Made by a program: the position numbers and the translations under genes
Notes under the pieces: model-generated
What the model was told of the DNA's origin: nothing
What the model saw: the letters and a program-made list of their open reading frames with translations, nothing else
Database searches by the model: none
Source: Xenopus tropicalis
Lineage: Eukaryota > Chordata > Amphibia > Anura > Pipidae
DNA length: 64,000 nt
NCBI RefSeq assembly: GCF_000004195.4
Contig: NC_030684.2
Span: 67,439,392-67,503,391 of the forward strand
Direction: 5' to 3'
Shown: one piece after another, positions 44,042 through 57,262 of the stretch
Numbering within the stretch: the stretch's first letter is position 1
Layout of the letters: the number at the start of each line of letters is the position of its first letter

Positions 44042-44307
44042 GGCTAAAGTCCCACCGAGAGATTAGTCACCCATGATAAATCTCTGCTACAGCGTGCGAC
44101 TGATCTCTCCGAAATGTCTTTCCACCGGCAATAAAAGGAATCGCTGGTAAAAAAAGCCTATGCATTCCTTTGGAATCCAAAGTTATGTGTAGGTCTTTCC
44201 ACTGGCGAATCCCTTTGTTGTCTGTGGAAAGGCATTTCAGAGAGATTAGTCGCCCGTGGCAGCAGAGATCCATCTTGGGCAACTAATCTCTCATTGGGAC
44301 ATTACCC
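44042..44307. mobile_element. PIF/Harbinger-type palindromic MITE, distinct subfamily
   Basis: Ends GGCTAAAGTCCCACCGAGAG and CTCTCATTGGGACATTACCC, with TTA on both sides (44039-44041, 44308-44310). The arms share GAGATTAGTCGCCC with the three GGGCTCTGG copies, so the two subfamilies are related inside but differ at the tips. Confidence 0.72.
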
Positions 44308-45040
44308 TTATACTTTAACAGAAGTTTCTAACCTACAGTATAAGAAAGAGGAGAGGGTATAAGTTTTAATATGTAGGGCTCTCTGGAGACACATTCAGAT
44401 TATTTTTCACTAATCCATGGCCCTTTTAATCACATGGACAGTAAAACATTTAGAATTGCTAGATGCCATTGTTTCTAGGAGTAGCAATTAAAGGTAATGT
44501 CTCCTTCTTTGGTATACATTGATGTTCTTAATTTCCTCCAACCTTCAAACCTCTACTTATTTCTTGCCTATTCATTCCCCTCCTTTTAAAATAGGGCTAT
44601 TTGTTCAGAGCTCCCTATCTACCATTGAACAGACAAACTCCTCCCTACTCTAAGCAGCAGTCTTTGGGCAGCTCATTATCAGGGTTTCTCAATGGACTGG
44701 TAATTAGTTGACCAGCTCTTCTGATCAGAAGCACTAAAATGAAACTGGCTTTATATTCTGCTTTAGAGCCAGAAATAAAAGAAAAGCTCATACAGAAGAT
44801 TGTTGAAAAATCAGAAATGCCATCCCCACCCAGGCAAGCTTAACTTGGAATCATAGGAAAGGTTATTGCAAGGGCACCAAATCACAGAATTTATTATGTA
44901 GATAAAAACTTAAATTTAGCATTGTCCAAAGCCACATGCTTTCTGATAACAATAACCTGTAGACCTTAGCCTCTGCATGTCCCTCTCAGCAGTCTGTCTC
45001 TCTACATGCAGAATTATGTAGGAGTTGGTTCATTTGAACT

Positions 45041-45432
45041 AATAAGGGGTAATTTGTGAAGTGTGCAAATTACAAAGTTTTTCCCCAATATTTCAGCACT
45101 GTTACGGTCAGTTGTGGTTGACATTTCAATATTAACACTGTTGCGCTGGTGGTTTGTTGTAAATTGTATACAATTGCGCCAAAAGTTTTACAAGTCCAGT
45201 GCATTATGCATGAGCTAGTCTGAAAGTGGACTTGTTTGCTTCAATAGGTTCAACTGTGCTCAATTTAAAACAGGATGCAGGAAAGACTCAGCAGCACCAA
45301 GCACAACTATATGGGTTTGTAAACAGCACAATTTGCCACAAGCACCTTTAATAAATGGGGTTTGCACGCAAATGACAGTGGAGAAAATTACAGGACCGCA
45401 ACTGCATTTGTTGCTTTAAATGACCCCTATTG
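45041..45432. mobile_element. Possible MITE (GGGGTMATTT ends)
   Basis: AAGGGGTAATTTGTGAAG at the left and the reverse of AGGGGTCATTTAAAGC at the right, with weaker internal inverted similarity. The target duplication is unclear. Confidence 0.4.
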
Positions 45433-47432
45433 TTGTATACAGTGTCTAGGTATTTGACCTAACTGTCAAAATCTGGCTCTGACTCCTACATGTAGATGGA
45501 AAAAAGCTTGTTACATTTAAATTTTCCCTGATTAATGACTTCAATTTACAGAATTACTGCAAATTCATACACAAGTAGCCTTTTGAAACCTAAATGCTAA
45601 AAGACTGACTCACTATGATGCCTTTAATTAACATGTTAAATACAGAACTAGGGATATGCTAAATTCTTGTTTCGATTCAGTCAGATGCTATAACTACCGT
45701 AATCTAAAACCTAAGCTTGATCATAAAATCTGCAGAATTTTCAAATAGTCACCTTGGTATCCATAAACAAATACCGGACACTGTGTTCTTGTGCAGCAGA
45801 ATTTTAATGTTGGATTGTTGCAAAAATCCTCAAAAATATCCTGCACCCGGATCAATCCCAAAAGAAAATGTATTACAGCATTCATCAACTTGTTATTTTC
45901 TTTCCTTTGGAAATTGGAAAAACCATAAAGTGATGCAAGAAAGTCAGAAATAAATCAACTGTCAATCAAGTCATTAATACAGATTTATTTTTATATATAA
46001 AAAAAATAAAATTTACAAACGGGTAACTGTTGGGGCTGTTTTTACAAAATGACAAAGTTGTAATCTGTAATTTCAATCACAAAGCTCTGCAAATGGTCAA
46101 TCCTTTTTTTATCTGGTCCAGTTGTACTTATCCACAAGAAACATTATGTAGTGTCCATGCATGACACTGCCTGCTTGCAGTTCCTTATTCAACCGACTTG
46201 AACTCCTATAGCGATGCAGTTAATAGGTTACATTTGAATTTAATGTTTCAGCCTCAAACAGCAACACCACATGCAAATTTGTCAGGAGGCGTTAACATTT
46301 GGTCCATATCTCCTGTACAATGTGCTGAAGAAAGTTTTTTTAGACGTTTGATGAAAGCCAGTCTTTGACCTAGCATTTCAGAGTCAACAAACCTCAAACT
46401 TTTGCCTTGAAAACAGAATGACCCTTTTTAAATAAACTACTAACAAAGAGAAAGTAACCCTCAAGCCAGTTTTTCACTGGAATTCTTTGTGTCATTCGGA
46501 CAAGGGGAAAAATCCTGTTACAGTATTCTTCTAATGACCCTACAAAACAAGTTGGCAATTCACTGTACTGTATGCCATTTTGGCTCTGAAAGATTTTTAC
46601 ACCCGTGTTGAAATAAAAAAAAAATAAAATAAAAAAAAAAAAACAGTGCTGCATTTCCAACAATAAAACACTAAATTTGAAAAGCATATTTACTAAATCT
46701 GGTATTAAAGTGCAGGCTACATGAAGGTTTACGTTAAGAAAATCAAAATAGGAACATGAAGAGGGCAAGGGTTGTTTTACATTACAATAGCACTAAAAAA
46801 GGTGTTACAACTTAAACTGTAATGTAAACAATTTCAAAATACTACCACAGATCAACACTAGTCCACCGAAATATAATAATTCAGACCTACACTGGTTATC
46901 TGCTGTACAGTAGCAGTGATTGGCAATTGTCTATTGCTTGTTTTTTTTGTTTTCAAATAACGGAAATCTTATTGCAAGTCTTAATGCAAAAAAAAAAAAA
47001 AAAGCTGCACCATTATTAAATGTACTGTAGGGGTGCAAGGTAGGTGTAAGTCAAAGAGCTACTGGGAATAACATACCCCATGATCCTGAGTGTGACATTC
47101 CAGGTCTAGTTCTCAGCAGTCACCTGATTATCAGGGATGTTTAGGAAGCTGCTGTGAAATATCTTGCACGTATATATGCCTTTTCACAGAAATGCCTAGG
47201 TAACCGAGTTACGCTTGTGCATTACTAAAGCAGTAAACTCTTCCTGCATCCAAGAGAGGAGTAAATAAAAAATGCACTGCTCAGGGTGGGGGGGAAAACA
47301 GAAGACCAAGTTGGAAGTAACGCACATTATAAAATCAATGTCAAAATATGCACAAGCATTTGCCATCAGTTCAGATAAACTTTTTTTTTTTGCAGACAGC
47401 ACAGTTTAATAATGGTGCAGCTCGGGTCTAAA

Positions 47433-47765
47433 GCTGGCCACACAAGCTTAGAACCGGAAATTTCATCAGACCTACAAACAAACTCATCTATAGCTGCTTT
47501 GGTCATTAAGCCAAAGCCTACAGATAAAGTAATTCTGCAGTAAGTGGAACCAATGTTTCACAGGGGGTGCTATGCTATTTGTTCAATCTGTGACACCGTG
47601 ACACCAGAGAGGCATTATCTGTCACCTGCAATATCAAATCCCGACTGATCTAATAAAATACATCCGATCCGGAATTCTGACTGGATTATCCCACTGTCAC
47701 GGGCAAACACACTTCTCTGACTGATTAAAAATAAATACATAAAGAAGACCTGTGTGTGACCAGCT
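47433..47765. mobile_element. GCTGGCCA-family MITE, copy 2 (diverged)
   Basis: Starts AAAGCTGGCCACACAAGC and ends CTGTGTGTGACCAGCTTA, the reverse of the same end. Related to 39147-39453. Confidence 0.55.
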
Positions 47766-50700
47766 TAACACAAGCTAGTGTTTGGAAGAAGATGCAGATG
47801 ACAATATCCAGATGTCAAACTTACTATTTCACCAAGATGAAATACAGCTACAATAAAACTTTGGTAAATAACTGATCTGGGCCCAGACAACAAAAGGTTA
47901 TGGATATTTAACCATCTATTATATTAACTCAAAATAAGCGAGTTTTGGTGCCTTTTGTTTCCTGGAAGAGTTTATTTCATATATACATAATTATAGAATT
48001 GGAGAGGGCATATTACATTTTTGTTATAAATCTTACATATCCCTGAACTGGGTGGGTAACCCGGAGCAATGGACATTAGAGCACTACAATAGGTCATCAG
48101 ACCCCTGCAACCACAGAGCAAACCTTTGTTAAATGCACGTCACGCATTCTAGAAAAGTCATGTTTAAAAATTGCAGATCTGGTAAAGACCATGGAAGGCA
48201 TTTGCTGTTTAAAGCACATTTGGCTAGTCACTGCTTGCTAAGAGCATGGGCTGGCTAATTTGTCCTGTAAGCAGGGACAGGCAGGTGCACATACACAACT
48301 GAAAGCATACAAAGCAAAATTTCTTTTAGCAAGTATATCAAAGGACACAACTATCATAAACTGGGGGCGGGGAATTAAAATCATTTTATTTGCATGTGAC
48401 TTATATGTGCACAGGTGGGAAAATAAAAAAAAAATGAAAAATGCCAAATTATATTACTTTTTAGATACACAAGTAAAAACAAAAAAAACTCTAATAATGA
48501 ACACTGTAAAGCAGGTTGAAGACAGTTTTGAAAAACACGCTTAAGACAGAAGAGGGTATATTTTCTAAAATAGAAATACATTATACATTTGTGTTCTTAC
48601 CATCAGCCAAGGCCTGTATAACCCCACCCAACTATATAATAATAGATTACCTTAATTCAAAGACAATCAGATGGCTAACCAAGAAATTTTAGTTAAGCCA
48701 TTTTTCATGTGTCATTTATTGTGTAGGCCGAACCACTAAGGAAATATTCATCTGCGCTTCATTAACACAGGGAAAGAATCAGGGGGTGTGCCAAATACTC
48801 TTGTACAACAACCACCATGAGAGGATGCTGTGAGTTAGGTTCCAGCAAAAGCTGGAAAGCCATCTGTTAAATAGCCCTCCTCTAGTGGAGAGAGCCAAAC
48901 TGGGTCATATTAGCTAAGGTGTGGTTCTACACATCAAATTCTTTTGCTTAGGCTGCAAGTTGTTTTTTAGATCAGGATTTTCTGTAACCCATGGCTTAGT
49001 GAATATGGGCCAGACTGGCGAGGTTTTCAAGGAGGTCCAGTTCATACTGAGCAGCTTCACTTGACACATTTTTAACGTAAACAAAATCTCAAAAGTATTT
49101 ACCAACCACTTTCAGCAGAGAATCAGCAAATTCTCCCTTTCAGTTAGAGAGGAAAAAGGCAATGCGATACCGAATATAACGCTGCCAGCCTCTTTTGAGC
49201 TGAAGGGATTAAGAGCAGATGCGAGGTAATATATAGGAATAACCATGTGATTAAGGCTCAATTTACCCTCTGATAAAACTTTCTTTTTAAAAGGCATTAA
49301 GTAAGTAATACTGAGTTTAAGTATTTAATAAATACATGTTTCAGAAACTGATTAATCAAATCAATTAAAAGATTTTTAAAAAAAACAAAAAAACAAGGGA
49401 TAAGCTTTTTAGCTGCTGCAGGGAAAGAGAGGAATCTTTAACGTATGGTAAATGTGCAATGCACAGCCGCTACAGGGGCGTGGTTGCTAAGGACACACTC
49501 CCTGAGCATTCCAATGACTCTTGTGGCAATGTGCTATTGTGCAGACAGGTTAATTTCGGCTCAGATCTGCAACCTGGGCTGTTAAGTTCTCCAAAGCGGT
49601 AGCTGTGCAAATTTCCTCTGAGTTATCTGTACAGGAGAGAAAAAAAAAAAACAATAGCATCACTACAGCACACAAACTGATCAAAACCACTTATACGGTC
49701 TTTTAGTAAGGAAAAACTATTCAATCAAATTAAACACTTCAATTAAAGTTTGTAGCTGGTTCTCCAGCAGCATATAAAAAAAACCTAGGAAATATTCATT
49801 CTGCCATCCTGTAGGAAGCCAAGAATGACATTTCACCAATGCTTATCAATCCATGTAAGGACTCAGTAGGTTGAATATTATGCAGCTTACCTTGAAATGT
49901 GCAGTTTTATCCCATTTAACTTGAATGGCTGACCCCACAACTACACAGTAGCTTATTTATATAAACCCTACAGGCTGGCAAAAAAGCTGGCCCACATCCA
50001 ACTCAACCTGGACAGCCATCATTATTTAAATCCAGCACCCAAGCTACCCATCTGTGACATCACCAGTGGGGATGGGGCAGGTATGAGTGTATAAATCATC
50101 CAAAGGCTGATGGCCACTGGAGGAAAAGTGCACCTGCAGGTTTCGGGTCAGTCTGCACATCACTACCAGGGAAACATGGGACATATACTCACTGGCATTT
50201 TTCAGTCATTGAGAAGCTCCCAAATCCACCACATCCACTACCCATTAATTTATATGGGAAATTTGTGACAGCAGCTCAACATTTTATGGAGTGCCAGTTA
50301 CAGCTGCTGCAAACTGTGTTCCGTTCAAATGAATAGGAAGCAGCGGTGGCATGTTCTGTCATTTGGCAAATTGGCTTACTTGAATCTAAAGCACTTTTCA
50401 AATCTTTTCACTCACTTTTTTGTATGACACCATAATTTAAGATCTCCTTTTATATTGTATAAGCAACCAACTACACTGTAATAGTTGAAAAGCATGGTTA
50501 TAGAAAAATTAAGGTTTCAAGTGTATATTTTCCTTTTAAACAGGATATAGGGTAGCTAATTCTGACAGATCTACTTTTCAAATTAAGTGTCTTGGATAAC
50601 TCTGGAACCAAGGGATAGTGACTGAGTATTCTATACCCAGTTATGAGCTAAAGGACTGTGCAGACACAATGAAGAGGGTGGGGGCTGATTCCAAAAGGTG

Positions 50701-51795
50701 TAAAGAAATATTCTTTAACATATGGAACATATCCAATACCTGCCTTTTATTCTAAAATCCAGTTTTTGGCATAAAATTCCTAGTTCCCAACTACCCAAGA
50801 AGCACATTAGAAATCCAGCTTGCATGGAGGAAACTCGACTTCAGGCATTACTAGATGTTTGGGCTACTGTAGCTTCAACAATTTTAGAAAAATATGTGAT
50901 AGGATACAATTGCAACTTTGGTCAAACTTTACAGAGTCTTCATGTCTCAAGCATGTGCCTTATAGATGCTGGACCTGTAAAAAGCATTCCGATATGGCCA
51001 GGCATTTTTTGATGAGCACCAAGCAGGCATGCGTGACAACAGGGGGGCCGCTTCAGCTCAGTGGCTGCCAGTCAGTCTATCTAAAGTGAAAAATGTAGCT
51101 GTTGAATAAACACTGTAGCATGTAGATGGGAATACCAGTATAGAGTAGCTGCCTCAGTCCATGTTTGGGCTACTACCATGAACAAAAGAAACAATGTTCT
51201 TTGTCCATTCTAATTGCACAGCAAATTTTTACATTGCCCCACTGTTTGGTCCAAAAGAGTTAATAGCTACTCTCCTCCCAAGAACCCCTGAAGCTGGCCT
51301 GGCCAATCGGACCTCTGCAAGGCTACAAGCTTACCACCACAGGCACCCTGCTAAGGCCACATGCACAAACTGCTCTAGGCCTTTGCCACTCATACACAGT
51401 ACAATTACTGTTCAAGTGGACCGCAAGAGAGGTATTTTATTATGAGTAAATGATCACTGCTAGCCAGACCTACTTTTAATTAGAATATCTCTATATTATA
51501 TCCATTAGGTTAATCAATACTTAAAAGTAACAAATCAACGATTAGAGGCCCTTTAATTGTCAAAGTACATTGAAATATCTTTTTTTTTTACAAACATGTT
51601 TACAACAACTGTTTATGCCAGGACATGATATTTTGTACCTACTACTCCCTGAAGTTGAAAACAATGTGGCAATGATTTTCAGTTGATGGTATAGAGCACC
51701 CAAGCATTCAGAAACCTTTTAAACAAGCGATCCAGTTAATACTCCTCCTGAACCAACCTGCTCTTTATGGCCATGTTTGAGGTTCTCCAAATTTC

Positions 51796-52074
51796 TCATT
51801 GAACAGTGCAAGTTGTACAACACTGATCCTGCTTCTCAGGCAAAGATGCATAGTTCATTTGCCTCACAATTTCAGCAAACAGTTCGTCCACCATTGTCTT
51901 GCTTTTGGCAGAAGTCTCCATGAAAGGACAGCCCCACTCCTGAGCAAGGGACCGTCCCTCTGCTGACATAACTTCTCTCTCTGACTCCAGGTCCACTTTG
52001 TTTCCAACTAGAATGAGGGGAACCTTTTCATATCTTTTGACTCTAACTATTTGGTCCCGCATTGGCTTTATGTC
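51796..52074 (-). CDS. rap2c: rap2c coding exon 2
   Basis: Acceptor tttactTAG, 92 codons and TGA at 51798-51796. Starts [18 protein letters not shown]; contains the NKVD and SAK nucleotide-base motifs and the lipidated tail. Confidence 0.96.
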   Translation of the reverse strand, partial: DIKPMRDQIVRVKRYEKVPLILVGNKVDLESEREVMSAEGRSLAQEWGCPFMETSAKSKTMVDELFAEIVRQMNYASLPEKQDQCCTTCTVQ

Positions 52075-55000
52075 CTAAGTAAAAAGAAAGAGGTCATAAG
52101 TAAAAACAATCATTAACAGAACAAAAAGCTAACAGGCAAATATACTATTTTCTAGTTCTTAAATGAGATTGTTAGACACACTATTTCTAAGCATAAGAAA
52201 TTATTCAAATTACCTCAGCCAAATGGAGTTTGAGAGCAGTGAATTTAGACTTTATGCAACAAATAGCTGGATCATAACACTAATTTATGTACCTTAATTC
52301 CCTAGTAACCATGCCACTTACCTGGATGGCCCTGCATACATATTGTGATTGTAACACTTACCTGCTTCCCTTTGTAAAAAAAAAAAAAAAAAAAAAAAAC
52401 TCTGCTCTGTGATCATATTTTGTCCTTCCAGGCATCCCTGCATTAATTCCAGTACAGCACATAAGCTGTACAGAAGTCTCAGAAAAACTTCTGTACCTCA
52501 CATGCAGTGGATTGTCTACTTTCCTCCACCTGTGCATAAAATGTACATGTGCCCCTGCCTTATGCCTAAAGCTACTATCATACATGGAGGTTAGTTGTGC
52601 TACTTAAACTGGCTAGAAATAGGTTTCCTTGATTTCTGTGGAGAAAAAAAAAGTAGGCTGTTAGGCACCCTCAGAAAACAGAGAGACCTATTTCTAGAAA
52701 GCAATATAAAACAGTTCATGGGCAGAGGCACACAGAGGCGATCCTACACTTTCCTCCCCTTGCATTTTTATGCAGGTGGAGGAATCTGCTGCCCTCTGCT
52801 CCTTCGTGTAGCCCCACTGACAGGCACAGCATTGCCTGTGTGAAGTTAACACTGAGTGAATTTTGGCATGGAAACGCAGTAGCATATTCATGCAGAAATC
52901 TGCTCATTGCAGCCCCATACTTTGTGCCCGTTAATGGGGCTACATGGCTATATAGCCCCAGTGGATGACAATAAATCATCAGATTTCCTTCGCCTGCATG
53001 TGCTCCTACCCTATGGATAATGGCATACATCATTTTATCTGCTGGTGTATTTATGCCAGCATTGAAAAGCAAATCTGCTGCCTTCTGCTCCCTAAGTGTG
53101 TGTGCACTGAAGGGTGTGTGGTATTAAGCAGTTTTCCACAGACTAAACCACCCGCCAGAAAAATGCTGTGAGTGCCATTAATCTTTAGTTCGCAGATACA
53201 GCACTGAATAAACTGCAGGGAGAATATAACCCCTAGTTACAGAATTTAGCCTGTACGAGTTACATTAACTAAATCATATTCTGATGAAAGCCTCTCCCTT
53301 AATTCCAATGATGGCATATTTTAAATTCAATACTTTAATTTGGCATAGCTTACATATTGCCTATCACAAAGCATTTGCCATCTAAGCTAATTCTATGAGC
53401 TATTGGAATATCTGCTTAAAGGAAGAGTAACACCAAAAAATGTAAATTTAATTACAAGTAATTATAATATAGTGTGGCCCTCAATGATGAAAGTAGTTTT
53501 TTTTAGAACACTACTATAGTTTATATAAAATAAGCTGCTGTGAAGCCACGGAGGCAGATAACAGATAAGTTTTGTAGATCACAATGGTGTTTAACTGTTA
53601 TCTGCTATGTAACCTGTGCCTTTTCTCCCCCATGGCTATGCAGCTTTGTTTACATAAATCTTAGTAGAGTTGTACCAGTGCAGGACAACAGTACATTAAA
53701 TTGTAATTAATTTTATACACTTCATGTTTTGGCATTATTGTTTGTTTAAAGCGGTTTGCTTACTGACCGTACCAAGGTATTCTGTTGGGGGAAGAAAAGT
53801 TAAAGGGAGGGGAGAGCTTTAAGCATGAGCTAACCTAAATGTTAGAAAAGAATAAAAGAAAAAGCTGTTCAGCTAGATTTCTTGACATTTACTTATGGCA
53901 GACATTATGGTCCGGTGCAAAAAAACAAATCCAACAGGTATATTTTGGTTAGACACAGGTAAAAGGATGTCAGGTCACATCCAAAACTAATGTTTTCTGA
54001 GCAACTCAGAAATAGCAATAAATCTGTTAGAGGGGAACTAATTGCCCCTACTGTTTCTTTCACAGAATGGCAGAGTAAGCTGATCAATGGAAAAACCACT
54101 AAAAAATACATATTGCTCTGAAAGAAACTGCAGATTGTTGCTGCTGTACAAAAGATCAGTGCTGCTGCCAGGGAGTGAGATGCTGGGTAAACAATATCTT
54201 GGAAGATTTTATAAATAAACCGAAATAGCAAAATAGATTAGCTTCATAAATTACATTAAAGGACATATAAAGCATACATTCGCCTACAAAGTATATCAGT
54301 TGGGCATGCCTCCCACACCCAAATGGCATCATTTGTACTGCATATATCCCCTCCTTTTGCCAGAAACATCACATTTTCCTAAAACAAATAGTTGGTGGCC
54401 ATTTTCCCTGACGCATCATCAGTGACATTTACATCTCCAAACAGCACATGTGTGATGTAACATTCATGCAATGAAAAATGCAGGCTTACACAGACAGAAC
54501 TTACTTTGATTAAAAAAAAAAAAGTCCTGCTTGGATTGAGCACTGTAGCAGACAGCTAGAGCTGAGTTTCTATGGGAACCAGCAATATAATTTCTTCACT
54601 GGCTGCTAGACTGGAGAGGGCGTGTTTATTAATCTGAGCCGAGAAAAGCTGAGTGTGCTCAGTAGCCAACAGCCATTGTAAATTCCTGAGCGAGGGGGCT
54701 GAGTGGGCTACAAGAGGATAAGGAATACTGTGATTAAGGGGATGTTGCAGCCTTACTATTAATTTTTGAAAACCAGAGTGGCAAATATTTAAAGATTTCA
54801 AAGAGGCTGTTTACGGATTATATTTTTTTGTGGGTGGTTTATATGACATTTAAACATTTAATCTAAACAGTTACCATTTAATTGCATGAAACTGCCAGTT
54901 CTGGATTGCTGAAATGTTACTCTTTTTAGATTAAATGGAAATCTATGTAAATGAGTTTATGAACACACAATTGATAGAATTGATATATATTAGTAACAGA

Positions 55001-57262
55001 TTTATTACAAATTGTTTAATATAAATATCAAGGAATTAGAGTTATGCTTTTTGTAAACAAAGTAACCCTAAAGAAGAAACAAACTTAGGGCCAAATGGTC
55101 CAATTAAAACGGTGGGCATAGGTGTCATCAGACCAACGACCGCATCAATGAGCCGATGTGTTTCCCAATCCAACGGAGAATCAAACCTGCCTTATCAATG
55201 TCTGGGCGATTTTAGGCCAGATGTCGGTCGGGGATGCCCATACATGGGCAGATAAGCTGCCGAATCTGTCTAAAGGACTCAAATCGGCAGCTTAAATCTG
55301 CATGTTTATGGCCACCTTAACTGAGCATGCACAGTTCTTCTCAACTCATTACCAGACATCCCATCCAGTCTAGCAGCCAATGAAGAGATGGCACTGCTGG
55401 TTCCCATAGAAACTCTGTTCTAGCTGTGCACTCTGCTGGGGAAATGTTTTTCTCTCCTAACCTCCTCTCCTGAGCTCAGTTTAATCATTACAGTGCTTAA
55501 TCCAAGCAGAACTTTTTATAAAAGTACTCTTAAAGAAGAGATGGAATATGAATAGGAGAGGGCCTGAATAGTAATAAAAAGTAACAGCAATGAAATTGCA
55601 GCCTCACAAAGCAATAGTTTTTTTGGACCCCATTAGGAAGCTGGAAAAAGTCAGAGAAAGAAGACAAATAATTAAAAAAACTATAAAATATAAGTAATGA
55701 AAACCACTTGCAAAGTTGCTAGGTATAGGCCATTATATAAGATACTACATTTTAACTTAAAAGTGAACCATCCCTTTAATGACTCTCTACATAACTACAG
55801 AGTGAAAAACTCTTATACAAAACAGGCCCTACATTTGTCAATAAACAGTATATTAGGTGCTGGATGAACATTAAATGTAAAAAAATAAATCCCTTTATGA
55901 CTTACTGGTCTTTTGACACAAGAAAACCATAGTAACTATGAAAAAAATATTATACAGTGGCCCTACTGTAAATTCCAAAAATATTAGAAATCTCCAAAAA
56001 GTTATGTGACCACAAAAAGAAAGAGTCAGAAATAGCCTTTATACAGCTCACATACTCTGAAAACATTTAACTTCTGATGTATAATAACAGTTATAGGGCT
56101 TGACAGACCCAAAGTGAGATATTTATACATGTACTTCCCTGACACACAGCACGTATGCCATCCCGTGGGTGGCCAAATTGGGCAAAGATCCACTCGCTTG
56201 GCAAACTGGCCAAACTTGAATTTTCAGCATATGGCCAGGTTAAAGGGGCAGTACACCCTCTTCTTCAACATTAGATCAATGAATATGGTTTGTGGTTCTA
56301 AAAAAGTAGCCTGGGGCTATTAAACACATAAAGCCTTTGATCTCCTCTGAAATCCTCTTAGCTGCGCTATGTTATTATACTGAAACAATAAAGATATTGG
56401 ATTTTTAAATCCAAGGTGCACAATTTGCTTTTTGTCAGAGGATATGGTTTGTGGTGAACATACTTTTTGCCTGTTGCTTTAATTGAGAAATTGTTGTTGT
56501 TTAAACTAAATTTGGCAAAATCTTAAACTGAAATAGGTCATACTCTACTTTTGTTCTTCTAAAAGCACACACCAAAAATCCACTGAGAAGCCTTCTGCAT
56601 AAACAAACCCCTTCCCCGACTGCAGTCTTTGTGAGAAGAGCAGCTTATTATACAAAGGGCCTCTTAGCGGATTAGTGATTTTTTTCTCAATTGTGCTTGT
56701 ATAAACAGGAAGTAGCATGTGACATTACTCGATTTTAATGCTTACTCTCTTTAGCCAACACATATGTCTTAATTAATAGGAAAAAAGTATGTTCAGCACA
56801 AGCTTAACTAATCTTAAGAGGTATGCTGCCTCTGTAAGTGCAAAGCAAAATCTGGCAAATCAGCAAGATTTCTATAACGTAGCAATGGGTGTTTCTTTGC
56901 ATCACTATAGTAAACTATTTAAAAATTCACTGACATGTAACATTTTCATTCATACTTGGCACTGTATGTGAAGGAACTGGTTATCTCACCTGGAATGACT
57001 GTTGATTTACCAAGCTGTACACCAAGATAAAGCCCTGGCCATTCTTAATGTAAAGATCCCTCATAGAAGCAAACTGTTCTGTGCCTGCTGTGTCCAAGAT
57101 CTCCAGCACAGAGGGTGATGAGTCCACCTCAATTTCTTTGCGATAAAAATCCTCAATTGTAGGATCATACTTTTCAATAAAGGTGCCCGTAACAAACTGG
57201 ACAGTTAGGGCTGACTTCCCAACCCCACCACTGCCTAACACCACCACCTTGTACTCCCTCAT
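51796..57262 (-). CDS. rap2c: RAP2C, Ras-family small GTPase (complete, 183 aa, two coding exons)
   Basis: Exons (minus) 57262-56990 and 52074-51796 join at codon boundary Q91|D92, both GT-AG. It binds GTP: P-loop GSGGVGKS (10-17), switch I YDPTIEDF with the Rap2-specific Phe39, DTAGTE (57-62), NKVD (116-119) and ETSAK (144-148). The C-terminus QCCTTCTVQ has a CAAX box (Cys180, ending in Gln) and the Cys176/Cys177 pair that is palmitoylated in Rap2 proteins. Length equals human RAP2C; CAAX with -VQ and the frmd7-stk26 neighbourhood support RAP2C over RAP2A/B (RAP2A and RAP2B also being mostly single-exon genes). Family knowledge: Rap2 acts through TNIK/MINK/MAP4K4 kinases on cytoskeleton and junctions. 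No ATG lies upstream in frame; MREYK is the conserved start. Intron of 4.9 kb. Confidence 0.96.
53416..53749. mobile_element. T2-like MITE (GTAACACCAAAAAATG subfamily)
   Basis: Begins TTAAAGGAAGAGTAACACCA, ends GTTTTGGCATTATTGTTTG, TTTAA; TTAA at both sides. 334 bp. Confidence 0.65.
54490..55530. repeat. Two copies of one repeat in inverted orientation
   Basis: 54490-54690 (minus) and 55318-55530 (plus) share CTCAGTTCTTCTCAACTC-like, TCTAGCAGCCAATGAAGAG, and CAGTGCTTAATCCAAGCAG blocks. About 630 bp lies between them, including a GTGGCCATAAACATGCAGA MITE end (55295-55318). Confidence 0.6.
55081..55318. mobile_element. MITE with one clear end (GGTGGCCATAAACATGC)
   Basis: The right end GCATGTTTATGGCCACCTTAA resembles the GCTGGCCATACA family. 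The left end is decayed; the interior has GATGTCGGTCGGGGATGCCC and CATCAATGAGCCGATGTG. Confidence 0.45.
55530..55779. mobile_element. T2-like MITE, right half
   Basis: Similar to the right half of 14186-14637 (GAATATGAATAGGAG, TATAGGCCATTATATAA, TTAACTTAAAAGTGAACC, ATCCCTTTAA). TTAA at the right end only. Confidence 0.6.
56241..56486. mobile_element. T2-like MITE (GGGGCAGTACACC)
   Basis: Begins TTAAAGGGGCAGTACACCC and ends GGTGAACATACTTTTTGCC, TGTTGCTTTAA. TTAA at both sides. Confidence 0.55.
56990..57262 (-). CDS. rap2c: rap2c coding exon 1
   Basis: ATG at 57262-57260, 91 codons ending SLVNQQSFQ, donor CAG|gtgaga. Holds the P-loop, both switches and DTAG. Confidence 0.96.

Larger units (their letters stand above)
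41614..51795. other. Region between frmd7 promoter and rap2c coding end
   Basis: No coding sequence. The left part (41.6-45.5 kb) has MITEs: an interrupted mariner type, a palindromic TTA type and a LINE/SINE tail. From about 46.0 kb the repeats thin out, and the strand could be the long rap2c 3' UTR; a minus-strand AATAAA at 45989-45984 is one candidate end. I see nothing else with a clear identity. Confidence 0.5.
52075..56989 (-). other. rap2c: rap2c intron with TTAA-type MITEs
   Basis: 4.9 kb, no coding features. Contains a poly-A run (52376-52399), MITEs at 53416-53749, about 55081-55318, 55530-55779 and 56241-56486, and an inverted pair of one repeat family (54490-54690 and 55318-55530). 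Confidence 0.7.

Noticed and set aside
45960..51795. Calling the whole stretch rap2c 3' UTR
   Set aside because: It is plausible from low repeat density, but several minus-strand AATAAA exist and a MITE sits at 47433-47765. I left the 3' end open.
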